From: Candidatus Eisenbergiella stercorigallinarum
Lineage (GTDB): Bacteria > Bacillota > Clostridia > Lachnospirales > Lachnospiraceae
NCBI GenBank assembly: GCA_019120525.1
Contig: DWUW01000250.1
Span: forward strand, 1 to 16,251
Reading direction: 5' to 3'
Length of the DNA: 16,251 nucleotides
The notes under the pieces were generated by a model. It was not told where the DNA came from. It saw only the letters and a program-made list of their open reading frames with translations, and made no database searches. Shown here piece by piece: positions 1 through 6,472 of this stretch (its first letter is position 1; each line of letters starts with the position of its first letter). The position numbers and the translations under genes are program-made.

Positions 1-1174
1 CGAGAGCGATGACAATCCAGACGCTGATGACGGCGATCCATCCGGACAGATCGGAAATCATTCCGAAGAGCCAGGCGGAAAGCGAGCTGCCCACATAGGT
101 GGAAGCGTTCAGGATGCCGGAAACCGTCGCCACCTTTCCGAAGCGGGAAAAGTGGGCGGGCAGACGGCTGATGAGGAACAGGTTGATGCCGTACATGCAG
201 CCGGCGGTCAGGGTCATCAGAACCACGCTGGGTACAGGACCGTGCTGATACAGAAATACCAGCAGGGCGGAGCAGGCTGCCGCCATGCCGAAAAGGAGGG
301 CAGAAGCACTGAACTCGTTGCGGATGTGTTCCAGCAGGGCGGAGGCCAGGTAGATGCTCAGAATGCTGAACACCGGAAGGACGGCTGCCGTCAGGATGGA
401 CACCGAATTGCTCAGGCCGAAGGTTTCCGAAATGTATACAGGCATCCAGGTGGTGATCCCGTCCCGGAGAATGCCGTGCAGAACGATGGCGAGCATTGCG
501 GGCAGGAGGGCGGCCTGGAAGAGCAGCGTGGTCAGACGCACGGAGGACTGCTCCGAAGATTCCACATGGATGGCATGGATTGCGTTCTGTCCGTCGGCCT
601 GCAGGCGGCCGATTCCCGTAAACCAGACAAGAGCGGTGAGCACTCCCGCAAAGGCGGGGAACAGAAAGGCAGCTCTCCAGCTGGCGAAGCGGATGCACAG
701 AGGAACGAACAGATAGACAAAGATCGTTCCTGCGGAGGACGCCATGGAAACCTGCACGCAGCATTTCTGATATTGCTTTTCATCCAGCGTTTCAGCCATG
801 ATCCGGACGAGGGGAGGCCAGAGCATGGACTGGAACAGGCCGTTCAGACACCAGACCGGAATGATGAGCCGGATATCGGGAAACAGGCCGACCAGAAGAT
901 TGCAGGCGCAGGTTGCGGCCAGTCCCGTTGCGATCATTTTTCTGGGAGAAAACCGGTCCCCCAGAAAACCGCAGAGGAGCTGGCCGACCCCGTAGGTCAG
1001 AAAGCTTCCGGTCACCGGCAGGCTTACGATGCTCTTGGTCAGGGAAAGGGAATCCTGAATCTCCGCGAGACAGGCGGCATAATTCATACGCGTCAGATAA
1101 CTCATAAAATAAACCAGACAGCAGAGGAAGCAGAAAGCGTTCCTCTGCCGTCCGGTGGTAAGTGCACCGTTCAT
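1..1174 (-). CDS. MFS transporter, organophosphate:phosphate antiporter-like (partial)
   Basis: This is the N-terminal 391 residues of a major facilitator membrane transporter; its C-terminus lies beyond the left edge. Many hydrophobic segments are visible. The cytoplasmic loop between segments 2 and 3 reads GDRFSPRK (residues 72-79), the MFS signature. TM1 carries Y26-x-x-R29-x-N31 and TM7 carries HGILRDG with R237. These match the places of the two phosphate-binding arginines of GlpT (R45, R269), so a phosphorylated substrate exchanged for phosphate is inferred. The start at 1174 follows GGAGG with 5-nt spacing; an in-frame ATG at 1186 lies upstream of that site. The gene begins 24 nt after the phosphodiesterase stop, so it is probably the last gene seen of the DeoR operon. 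It is a paralogue of the transporter at 3445-4764. The substrate is unknown. Confidence 0.85.
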   Translation of the reverse strand, partial: MNGALTTGRQRNAFCFLCCLVYFMSYLTRMNYAACLAEIQDSLSLTKSIVSLPVTGSFLTYGVGQLLCGFLGDRFSPRKMIATGLAATCACNLLVGLFPDIRLIIPVWCLNGLFQSMLWPPLVRIMAETLDEKQYQKCCVQVSMASSAGTIFVYLFVPLCIRFASWRAAFLFPAFAGVLTALVWFTGIGRLQADGQNAIHAIHVESSEQSSVRLTTLLFQAALLPAMLAIVLHGILRDGITTWMPVYISETFGLSNSVSILTAAVLPVFSILSIYLASALLEHIRNEFSASALLFGMAAACSALLVFLYQHGPVPSVVLMTLTAGCMYGINLFLISRLPAHFSRFGKVATVSGILNASTYVGSSLSAWLFGMISDLSGWIAVISVWIVIAL

Positions 1175-1197
1175 GACAGCCTCCATATTGAAGTGTT

Positions 1198-1974
1198 TTA
1201 TATCAGGCTTTTTCCTTCCCATTCAGGAGCGCTTGCGGCTCCGATCAGCTTCGTGATGGTGGGAGCGATGTCCGTGATACAGGGCGTGTGATCCATGGGA
1301 CCGGGAGTGAAGTCCGGACCGATACAGATGAGGGGGATTTTCATGTCGCTTTCCTCTCTGGTGCCGTGGATGCGTTCGTGGCCGCCGTGGTCCGCTGTGA
1401 AGATGATGGTATAATCATCCTTGAAACGATCCACCAGCATTTCCACCTCTTCCATGGACTGTCTGCAAGCTTCCAGATATTTTTCTCCCATCCAGCCGAA
1501 ATCGTGGCCGGCGTTGTCTGTGAGTCCGAGATAGACAAAAGCGAAATCGGGCGCTTCCTTTTCCAGCCAGACAAGCGCGTTTTCCGTGAGCATCCGATCG
1601 GCCTTCTGGTATGTAAAGCCGTCGCCGGAGACAAAAAAGCCGTAGGAAAGGCTGGAAGGACGGCTCAAATCCCGAAGCTCCTCCCAGTCATAGAAAAATG
1701 CGCTGGTCTTTCCCGCTGCCTTGAGCTGTTCGCACAGGCCGTTTACAGGCCGTACCTGAGGGACATAGGTATTGGTCAGAATACCATGTCTGTCCGGAGA
1801 AACGCCGTGGAAAAGCGACATGTGGCAGGGCAGGGTGACGGAGGGCCAGACCGTCAGCGTGTCCAGGCAGTAGCTGCCAAGCGTGAGCATCCGGTCGGCG
1901 AAGGGATGACCGCAGGCGGCCAGTGAGTCCGGGCGGAAGCCATCCGCCAGAATCAGGAGAACTTTACGATTCAT
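1198..1974 (-). CDS. Alkaline phosphatase superfamily phosphodiesterase/pyrophosphatase, intact
   Basis: A 258-residue enzyme of the type I phosphodiesterase/nucleotide pyrophosphatase branch of the alkaline phosphatase superfamily. The expected two-zinc site can be read: D11 (ILADGFRPD), nucleophile T47 (SVTLPCH), D153 and H157 (LTDNAGH), D195-H196 (ADHGGH) and H204 (IHGT, aligning with the last histidine of NPP enzymes). There is no signal peptide, so it should act in the cytoplasm on an imported phosphodiester or phosphomonoester. The start at 1974 follows AAAGGA; an in-frame ATG at 2013 would add 13 residues but lies before a small hairpin. It sits between the DeoR regulator and the transporter, which suggests import, then cleavage, under DeoR control. 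Substrate unknown; phosphonoacetate hydrolase-like activity is an alternative within the superfamily. Confidence 0.85.
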   Translation of the reverse strand: MNRKVLLILADGFRPDSLAACGHPFADRMLTLGSYCLDTLTVWPSVTLPCHMSLFHGVSPDRHGILTNTYVPQVRPVNGLCEQLKAAGKTSAFFYDWEELRDLSRPSSLSYGFFVSGDGFTYQKADRMLTENALVWLEKEAPDFAFVYLGLTDNAGHDFGWMGEKYLEACRQSMEEVEMLVDRFKDDYTIIFTADHGGHERIHGTREESDMKIPLICIGPDFTPGPMDHTPCITDIAPTITKLIGAASAPEWEGKSLI

Positions 1975-1989
1975 GATTTTGTCCTTTCT

Positions 1990-2004
1990 TCCCGAAAAAC
2001 GGGA
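1990..2004 (-). repeat. Small hairpin before phosphodiesterase ribosome binding site
   Basis: A 5-bp inverted repeat, TCCCG/CGGGA with an AAAAA/TTTTT loop, lies directly upstream of the AAAGGA ribosome binding site of the phosphodiesterase gene. It resembles the hairpin-before-start arrangement seen at other genes in this window, but the stem sequence differs. Confidence 0.35.
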
Positions 2005-2042
2005 TCCGCTCATTTGGGAACAGAGCCGTCCTTTTTGAGCGG

Positions 2043-2061
2043 CGCCGCCTGTTTGGCGACG
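2043..2061 (-). repeat. GC-rich hairpin in the DeoR-phosphodiesterase gap
   Basis: On the minus strand CGTCGCC and GGCGGCG can pair (one G-U) around a 5-nt loop, shortly after the DeoR stop codon. It has no good T-run in the direction of transcription, so it may act as an attenuator or mRNA-processing barrier rather than a full terminator. Confidence 0.35.
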
Positions 2062-2068
2062 GCAAAAT

Positions 2069-2830
2069 TTAATTTATGATATCGAGGGAAGCCTTTTTCC
2101 AGGCATCCCGGATTTCTTCAGGCAGACCGTTATCGGTCAGATAAAGAAAACGGGGGCTGAGATCACAGACCTTCAGCGCCGCGCAGGTTTCAAACTTGGA
2201 GCTGTCTGCAAGGACGATGACCTGATCCGCGTTTGCAATCAGCGCCCGCTGTACCTCAGCCAGTTCTTTGACATGCTCGCTCAGGCCGAAGCTCAGAGAA
2301 AGCGCTGATGGAGCATGGAAAAAGGCGGAAACATGAAGCTGGCGGATCGTATCCAGTGCGAGATGTCCGTAAAAGGCCTTTTCATCCGGCAGATAGAAGC
2401 CTCCTGTAAGGATTACCTGAAATCCCGGCTTCTCTGAAAGGATCTCGAAGATGGTCAGGGAAGCGGTCACGATGGTGAGTTCCTGAAAGGAATCACAAAG
2501 CAGATGGGCCAGCTCGCTTGTGGTAGAGCCCGCATCCAGAGCGATCCGATCCCCTTCATGGATGTGGGAAAGGGCGGCGCGGGCGATCTGTCTTTTCTCC
2601 GGCTGATGTTCCGCAAGCCGTTCGGAAAGCCCGGTATAGTTCTGCATCCGCTTCATGCTGAGCGCGCCGCCGTGGACCCGTTTCAGCGCGCCCTGCTGCT
2701 CCAGATATTCCAGATCTCTCCGGATGGTTTCCAGGGAAACCTGGAAGAGTCCGGTCAGCTCTGTGACCGTGACAGAAGAACGGCGGTTTAACAGTTCCAG
2801 GATTTTATTTCTTCTTTCATTTGCAAACAT
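2069..2830 (-). CDS. DeoR/GlpR-family transcriptional regulator
   Basis: A 253-residue DNA-binding regulator. The N-terminal winged helix-turn-helix is clear: ERRNKILELL (residues 5-14), the VTELTGLFQVSLETIRRDL recognition region (about 22-40) and the RVHGGA wing (51-56). The C-terminal DeoRC sugar-phosphate sensor domain shows DAGSTTSEL and ILTGG. The usual ADG in its middle is replaced (FFHAPSALS), so its ligand may differ from GlpR or FruR. The ATG at 2830 matches the family's usual first residues; a GTG two codons upstream (2836) is closer to the GGAG site and is possible. It is first in an operon with the phosphodiesterase and transporter downstream, preceded by a strong promoter at 2869-2897. 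DeoR proteins normally repress their operon until a phosphorylated intermediate binds. Confidence 0.9.
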   Translation of the reverse strand: MFANERRNKILELLNRRSSVTVTELTGLFQVSLETIRRDLEYLEQQGALKRVHGGALSMKRMQNYTGLSERLAEHQPEKRQIARAALSHIHEGDRIALDAGSTTSELAHLLCDSFQELTIVTASLTIFEILSEKPGFQVILTGGFYLPDEKAFYGHLALDTIRQLHVSAFFHAPSALSLSFGLSEHVKELAEVQRALIANADQVIVLADSSKFETCAALKVCDLSPRFLYLTDNGLPEEIRDAWKKASLDIIN

Positions 2831-2868
2831 ATCCACTTAACTCCACACAAACACAACTATATGCACAT

Positions 2869-2897
2869 AATATAACAGCGCATATGCTTCCTGTCAA
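2869..2897 (-). promoter_or_regulatory. Sigma-A promoter of the DeoR operon
   Basis: On the minus strand TTGACA (2892-2897) is separated by 17 nt from TATATT (2869-2874), a near-consensus promoter. Its -35 box overlaps the last codons of the truncated phosphodiesterase, so the DeoR operon can be read independently of the RpiR operon upstream. Confidence 0.75.
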
Positions 2898-3448
2898 GTC
2901 AAAAAGCACTTATTTCCCGCTGTAAAGGAAAAGGCATTGCTTACCCGTTGCAGATATTCCGGGGACATCCAGCCGTGATCATGCCCTCCCTTTTCATCCG
3001 TCTCCACCATATGGATGAAAAGAAAATCCGGCTGCTTTCTGCGGATCAGGGCGGCTGCCTGTTCTGTGAGCATGAGATCGGAATTTTCTTCCTCATAGGC
3101 ATGGATATAGGAGGTATATTTCATACATTCCGACGTCCAGACGTGGCGGATGGGCTCCCAGTTATGGAAGGCCGCACAGACCTTTCCGGCGGCGGAAAGC
3201 TGCTCCGCGATTCCGGGAACGGGACGGACAGGAGGGGTGTAGGTATTGGTCAGAATGCCGTGACGCTTCGGAGGCACGCCGTAAAACATGGAGGTATGAC
3301 AGGGAAGCGTGACCGTGGGAAGGACGGAATGACCGTTCAGCGTATAGCTGGAGGTTTCCATCAGCTCCTTCACAAAGGGATTTCCGCATTCCAGCGCACC
3401 GTCCGGACGCATACCGTCGATGGAAATGAGGATGACTTTTTCGTTCAT
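2894..3448 (-). pseudogene. C-terminally truncated alkaline phosphatase superfamily phosphodiesterase
   Basis: A 184-residue reading frame clearly paralogous to the 258-residue enzyme at 1198-1974. Both share the first metal aspartate D11 (SIDGMRPD), nucleophile T47 (TVTLPCH), the GILTNTY block, and D151/H156 (ETDEKGGH). Similarity stops after about residue 170. The frame then reads a short unrelated tail and stops inside the next gene's promoter. The DHGGH motif and the final histidine, half of the two-metal site, are missing. It is most likely inactive, a decayed copy. The start at 3448 is well supported: it overlaps the transporter stop (ATGA) and follows GGAG by 7 nt, so translation of the remnant is probably still coupled. 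A recruited binding role cannot be excluded. Confidence 0.8.
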
Positions 3449-4764
3449 GACTGTTCTCCTTTTTTCATGTGATCATGTATGAGAATAAACAAAACTGCCA
3501 GAAGCGCAAGGACGAGCCAGGAGCCGAACAGAGGAGCATAGCTGTCCGTTTCCAGAAGCTTTCCGTACAGGATGGAGCTGATCCCGGCTCCGAAATAGGT
3601 GGCAAAGTCCATCAGCCCCACAACGCTGGAGACGCATCCGCAGCCGGCGTATCGGGTGGGATACACGGTGAGGAAGGAGGTGTTGACGATGGAAACCGCC
3701 GCCGCGATCAGGCTCAGGCAGACCGCAGCCGGAAGCATCGCCACGTCCCTTAGACACAGCGGGATGAGACACAGCGCGGTGACGGACAGGGCCAGAATGG
3801 AAACGGCGTGCTCCCTTCCACGGCACAGGCGCAGGAGAAAGGGATAGACCAGCCGTCCCAGCAGTGTCAGCACCGGAATCGCAAGCACATAAAACGAAAG
3901 CTCCGCCAGCGGAAGACCGTAGGCATCCGCAAAATAGGAAGCCGCCCAGAGATTCAGATTGTCCTTCAGGACGCCGTGGAACATGGCCGGAAGCAGCAGG
4001 ATCAGCAGCCGGGGAGAGCGGAGCGCTGAAAATCTGCCGCGTGAAAAACCGGCGGCTGAAAGCCTGGCCCGCAGGGAGCGACAGACGCCGGAGCCGGAAG
4101 CGCTTCCGGAAACGCTGCAGGGTGCGGGGGCGGGATCGCCGCAAAGATTGGCCACGGAAACACCGCAGGGAGCGAGTGATGTTTTCGTATGTACGCAAGG
4201 GGCGCGGAAAAAGAAACAGACCGCCCCGCCTGCTAGGGCCGCGATGAGGCCGGGCAGCAGAAAGGCGAACCGCACGTCCTGGAAGGAAATGGCGGCCGCT
4301 GCGATCAGAATGCCCAGAACGCTGCCGACGCCAACAGAGGAAACCAGGCAGGAAGCGGCTTCCGCCTGGTTTTTTCCGGGAAAGCGCGCGGCCAGCTCCC
4401 GCAGCAGCGGCCCCCACAGCATGGACTGGGCAAAGCCGTTGACGCCCCACAGAACCAGGATGACTCCGGGAGGAGGCAGAAAGCCGATCAGGATATTCCC
4501 CAGAGCGGTCAGCAGCAGTCCGGCCGTCACCATCTTCCCCGGCAAAAACATATCCCCCAGAAAGCCGTTCAGCAGCTGGCCTGCGGAATAGCACAGGAAA
4601 AAAGCCCCGCCCATCGCTCCGATCTGCGTGGAGGTCAGAAGATCCTGCTCCTCCATCACAGGAGAAGCGATGGTCAGATTCAGTCTGGCAATATAAATGG
4701 AAGCATAGGCAAAATAGGACAGAATAAAAAAGTGTTTCCGGGAAAGGGATTTTTGCATGATCAT
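3445..4764 (-). CDS. MFS transporter, organophosphate:phosphate antiporter-like
   Basis: A 439-residue, roughly 12-segment membrane transporter related to the one at 1-1174. TM1 has Y24-x-x-R27-x-N29 and the segment 2-3 loop has GDMFLPGK (70-77), both as in the GlpT/UhpT (OPA) group. TM7 reads HGVLKDN with K267 where GlpT and the paralogue have arginine. The central cytoplasmic loop (about residues 188-250) is much longer than in the paralogue and rich in Ala, Ser, Cys, Gly and Arg. The start at 4764 overlaps the RpiR stop (ATGA) behind AGAGG; a second ATG lies two codons later. The stop overlaps the truncated phosphodiesterase start. It is probably co-transcribed from the RpiR promoter and probably imports a phosphorylated compound; the substrate is unknown. 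Confidence 0.88.
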   Translation of the reverse strand: MIMQKSLSRKHFFILSYFAYASIYIARLNLTIASPVMEEQDLLTSTQIGAMGGAFFLCYSAGQLLNGFLGDMFLPGKMVTAGLLLTALGNILIGFLPPPGVILVLWGVNGFAQSMLWGPLLRELAARFPGKNQAEAASCLVSSVGVGSVLGILIAAAAISFQDVRFAFLLPGLIAALAGGAVCFFFRAPCVHTKTSLAPCGVSVANLCGDPAPAPCSVSGSASGSGVCRSLRARLSAAGFSRGRFSALRSPRLLILLLPAMFHGVLKDNLNLWAASYFADAYGLPLAELSFYVLAIPVLTLLGRLVYPFLLRLCRGREHAVSILALSVTALCLIPLCLRDVAMLPAAVCLSLIAAAVSIVNTSFLTVYPTRYAGCGCVSSVVGLMDFATYFGAGISSILYGKLLETDSYAPLFGSWLVLALLAVLFILIHDHMKKGEQS

Positions 4765-5618
4765 TCCGCCTCTTTTCTGATCTTTTCCAGAATCTCATTT
4801 CTGCCCTGAATGTGCTCGGCCAGAGCCTGGCCGCCGCGCAGCGCCAGAACGGCGTAAAGAGCGTCCAGCAGACACAGGTGCGCGATCCGGGCCGACACAG
4901 CTTCCGTCGGATAATTGATATCGTCCGGATAAGCGGTGAGCGGATAGTCGGCGGCTCTGGCAAGCGGGCTGGAATGATAGCTGGTGACGGCAACCGTTGT
5001 GGCTTTGTGCGCGGCTGCCAGCTTCAGGGCGTCCAGCGTGGCGGCTGTCCGTCCGCTGTGGCTGATGGCAATGGCAATGTCCTGCTTCTGCATGTTCATG
5101 GCCGCGACCGGCATGAACAGGATGTCGGTATAACAGGAGGCACAATAGCCGAGCTGAAGCAGGCGGTACTGCATGTCCTGCGCGACCGGAGAGGAGGTAC
5201 CGACGCCGAACAGGTAAATTTTTCCCGCCCGGTCAAATTCCCCGGCAAGCCGTTCCAGCATATCCGCATCCAGCATGGACAGCGTATTCTGCAGGGTGCG
5301 GATGCCGGAAGCGAAAACCTTTTCCGCGATCTGTCCGGTGCTGTCCTGGTCACTGATCAGAGGAAGAAAGGAAACAGGCCTTGCGGCCAGCTCTTTGGCC
5401 AGGGTGAGGCGGAACTGGGAAAAGCCGCTGTATCCTGCCGACTTGCAGAAGCGGATAACCGCGGAACCTGCCGTGCCGGAGGCCTGCGCCAGCTGCGCCA
5501 CATTCATCTCCGTCACCTGGCTGCTGTTTGCCAGCACATAGTCAGCAATGATGCGTTCTGTGGGAGTCATAGAATTGTAATGATTCTTAATGGATGCCAT
5601 ACAGGCTTCTGTGGGCAT
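4761..5618 (-). CDS. MurR/RpiR-family transcriptional regulator with SIS domain
   Basis: A 285-residue regulator. Residues about 1-77 form the RpiR helix-turn-helix (TPTERIIADYVLANSSQVTE, then QLAQASGTAGSAVIRFCKSAGYSGFSQF, broken here by the turn). Residues about 105-250 form the sugar-phosphate-binding SIS fold, with IYLFGVGTSS and AIAISHSGRTAATLDAL. Such proteins sense phosphorylated sugars and repress or activate neighbouring catabolic genes. The start at 5618 is chosen because AAAGGAG lies 6 nt before it; the longer GTG frame from 5642 has no such site. It heads module A, overlapping the transporter by 4 nt, with its own strong promoter at 5675-5703. The ligand is probably the transported compound or its cleavage product (inference). 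Confidence 0.9.
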   Translation of the reverse strand: MPTEACMASIKNHYNSMTPTERIIADYVLANSSQVTEMNVAQLAQASGTAGSAVIRFCKSAGYSGFSQFRLTLAKELAARPVSFLPLISDQDSTGQIAEKVFASGIRTLQNTLSMLDADMLERLAGEFDRAGKIYLFGVGTSSPVAQDMQYRLLQLGYCASCYTDILFMPVAAMNMQKQDIAIAISHSGRTAATLDALKLAAAHKATTVAVTSYHSSPLARAADYPLTAYPDDINYPTEAVSARIAHLCLLDALYAVLALRGGQALAEHIQGRNEILEKIRKEAE

Positions 5619-5674
5619 GGAAAACTCCTTTCCGAATTGCACGAAGAAATAAAATTCTATAAATTACAACTAAA

Positions 5675-5703
5675 TATATAATATTATTCTAATCAGATGT
5701 CAA
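5675..5703 (-). promoter_or_regulatory. Sigma-A promoter of the RpiR operon
   Basis: On the minus strand TTGACA (5698-5703), 17-nt spacer, TATATA (5675-5680), in a very AT-rich stretch about 50 nt before the RpiR ribosome binding site. The palindrome ATAATATTAT lies in the spacer/-10 region and could be part of an operator. Confidence 0.7.
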
Positions 5704-5753
5704 GAGGGAAAAGCTGTTTTTCAATAGGAAGTCAAAGTTACTATTCAGCCAGA

Positions 5754-5774
5754 TCTGCACATTTACTGTGCAGA
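5754..5774. repeat. Perfect hairpin TCTGCACA / TGTGCAGA
   Basis: An 8-bp perfect inverted repeat around the loop TTTAC, in the non-coding stretch between the RpiR promoter and the orphan promoter. There is no T-run on either side, so it is not an obvious terminator; it may be an operator or the footprint of a lost element. Confidence 0.4.
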
Positions 5775-5826
5775 CCGTACAAAAACGTAGAGGGGCGGAA
5801 ATCAAGCCATAATAATTTCAAACCGA

Positions 5827-5855
5827 TTGACAGGCGTTCTTTCCTACGTTATCAT
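5827..5855 (+). promoter_or_regulatory. Near-consensus promoter without an intact gene
   Basis: TTGACA (5827-5832), 17-nt spacer, TATCAT (5850-5855) on the plus strand. No intact gene with a ribosome binding site follows before the transposase remnant, so its original target seems lost, or it feeds transcription through the remnant into the kinase at 6473. Confidence 0.55.
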
Positions 5856-5897
5856 AACCATAACATATCTGATCTTCTTATCGGATTTCCGGCATTT

Positions 5898-5944
5898 CTG
5901 CCGTATTTACGCAATGATTCAATTTTTTACAGACGATACGGCAG
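5898..5944. repeat. Inverted repeat CTGCCGTAT / ATACGGCAG
   Basis: A 9-bp perfect inverted repeat with a 29-nt interior, just downstream of the orphan promoter. It could be a leader hairpin or a relic of a mobile element's end; nothing decides between them. Confidence 0.4.
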
Positions 5945-6344
5945 GCTGCTTTTGTTTTCCCATCTGCTGACGGCCCGCCGATCGGGAAAGGCGGGGTATC
6001 TTTGGGAATACAGAAAGCTGGACAAAGAAACGATGGAGGTGATCGCAGCCATGACAGGCAACAGGAAACTGATGGAGGACCTGGAGGCATATCGAACCAG
6101 TGAAGAGAGCTATGATCTGTGCGAGGCGATGAAAGGAATCCAGGAAGAGGGGATTGAGATTGGCCGGGAGCTGGGAAGAAAACAAGGGATAGAACAGGGA
6201 ATAGAACAGGGAATACGCGGAATGGCGGAGCTTTTCCAGGAGCTGGGCCTACCGGATGAGCGGATCATCGGAAAGCTGAGCGAAAAGTTTTCCATGTCCA
6301 GACAGAAGGCGGAGAAGATGCTTGCCGATATCAAAAGATAAGAA

Positions 6345-6378
6345 TGAAATGAAGTGCCGCCCTGCGGCGGCAGGAAAG
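6345..6378 (+). repeat. Hairpin repeat, copy A (TGCCGCC / GGCGGCA)
   Basis: A 34-nt unit: a TGAAAT lead-in, a 7-bp stem TGCCGCC/GGCGGCA with a CTGC loop, then AGGAAAG. It lies 4 nt after the transposase remnant stop. A near-identical direct copy lies 89 nt downstream at 6434-6464; copy A has one additional GGC triplet. Confidence 0.7.
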
Positions 6379-6380
6379 CG

Positions 6381-6404
6381 GATGAAAATCGTTCGATTTT
6401 CATC
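6381..6404. repeat. 24-nt palindrome between hairpin copies A and B
   Basis: Perfect inverted repeat GATGAAAATCG, TT, CGATTTTCATC. It is followed by a second inverted repeat, GAAATTG/CAATTTC (6408-6431). No T-run follows, so a terminator role is weak; with the flanking direct repeats it looks like the core of a small repeat element. Confidence 0.6.
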
Positions 6405-6433
6405 CTGGAAATTGTCTTTACGGCCAATTTCTT

Positions 6434-6464
6434 TGAAATAAAATGCCGCCCTGCGGCAGGAAAG
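6434..6464 (+). repeat. Hairpin repeat, copy B, leading into the ROK kinase start
   Basis: A 31-nt near-copy of 6345-6378. The stem TGCCGC/GCGGCA (6444-6458, loop CCT) ends immediately before the AAAGAGG ribosome binding site of the kinase. Folding could affect access to that site. Confidence 0.7.
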
Positions 6465-6472
6465 AGGTAGAA

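Larger units (their letters stand above)
5697..6341 (+). pseudogene. Remnant of Rpn/PD-(D/E)XK nuclease family transposase (C-terminal tail)
   Basis: Only the last part of this frame, from about 5985, is recognisable. It reads EYRKLDKETMEVIAAMTGN, then DLCEAMKGI, then glycine/charge-rich repeats (GIEIGRELGRK, GIEQGIEQGI) and a C-terminal helix with KLSEKFSMSRQKAEKML. This is the tail typical of the Rpn / PD-(D/E)XK 'putative transposase' nucleases common in Lachnospiraceae. The nuclease core with its D...ExK residues is absent, and the first 95 or so codons match nothing I know. The ATG at 5697 has no ribosome binding site and lies on the -35 box of the RpiR promoter. The tandem 12-nt repeat coding GIEQ is at about 6187-6213. 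It is probably a decayed mobile-nuclease fragment; a short product from ATG 6033 is conceivable. Confidence 0.6.

Noticed and set aside
152..1291. Long plus-strand open frame (379 codons)
   Set aside because: It is antisense to the well-supported MFS transporter, has Gln/Gly/Arg-rich composition with no domain, and arises from the codon pattern of the true gene.
3473..4993. 506-codon minus-strand frame across the transporter and RpiR gene
   Set aside because: It is in another frame of the same strand, rich in Arg/Ser/Gly, and lacks hydrophobic segments; the overlapping MFS and RpiR frames explain the sequence.
6187..6213. Short tandem repeat coding GIEQ, considered as a CRISPR or minisatellite
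   Set aside because: Only about two 12-nt units, and they encode the usual Gly-Ile-Glu-Gln-rich tail of the nuclease family; there are no spacers.
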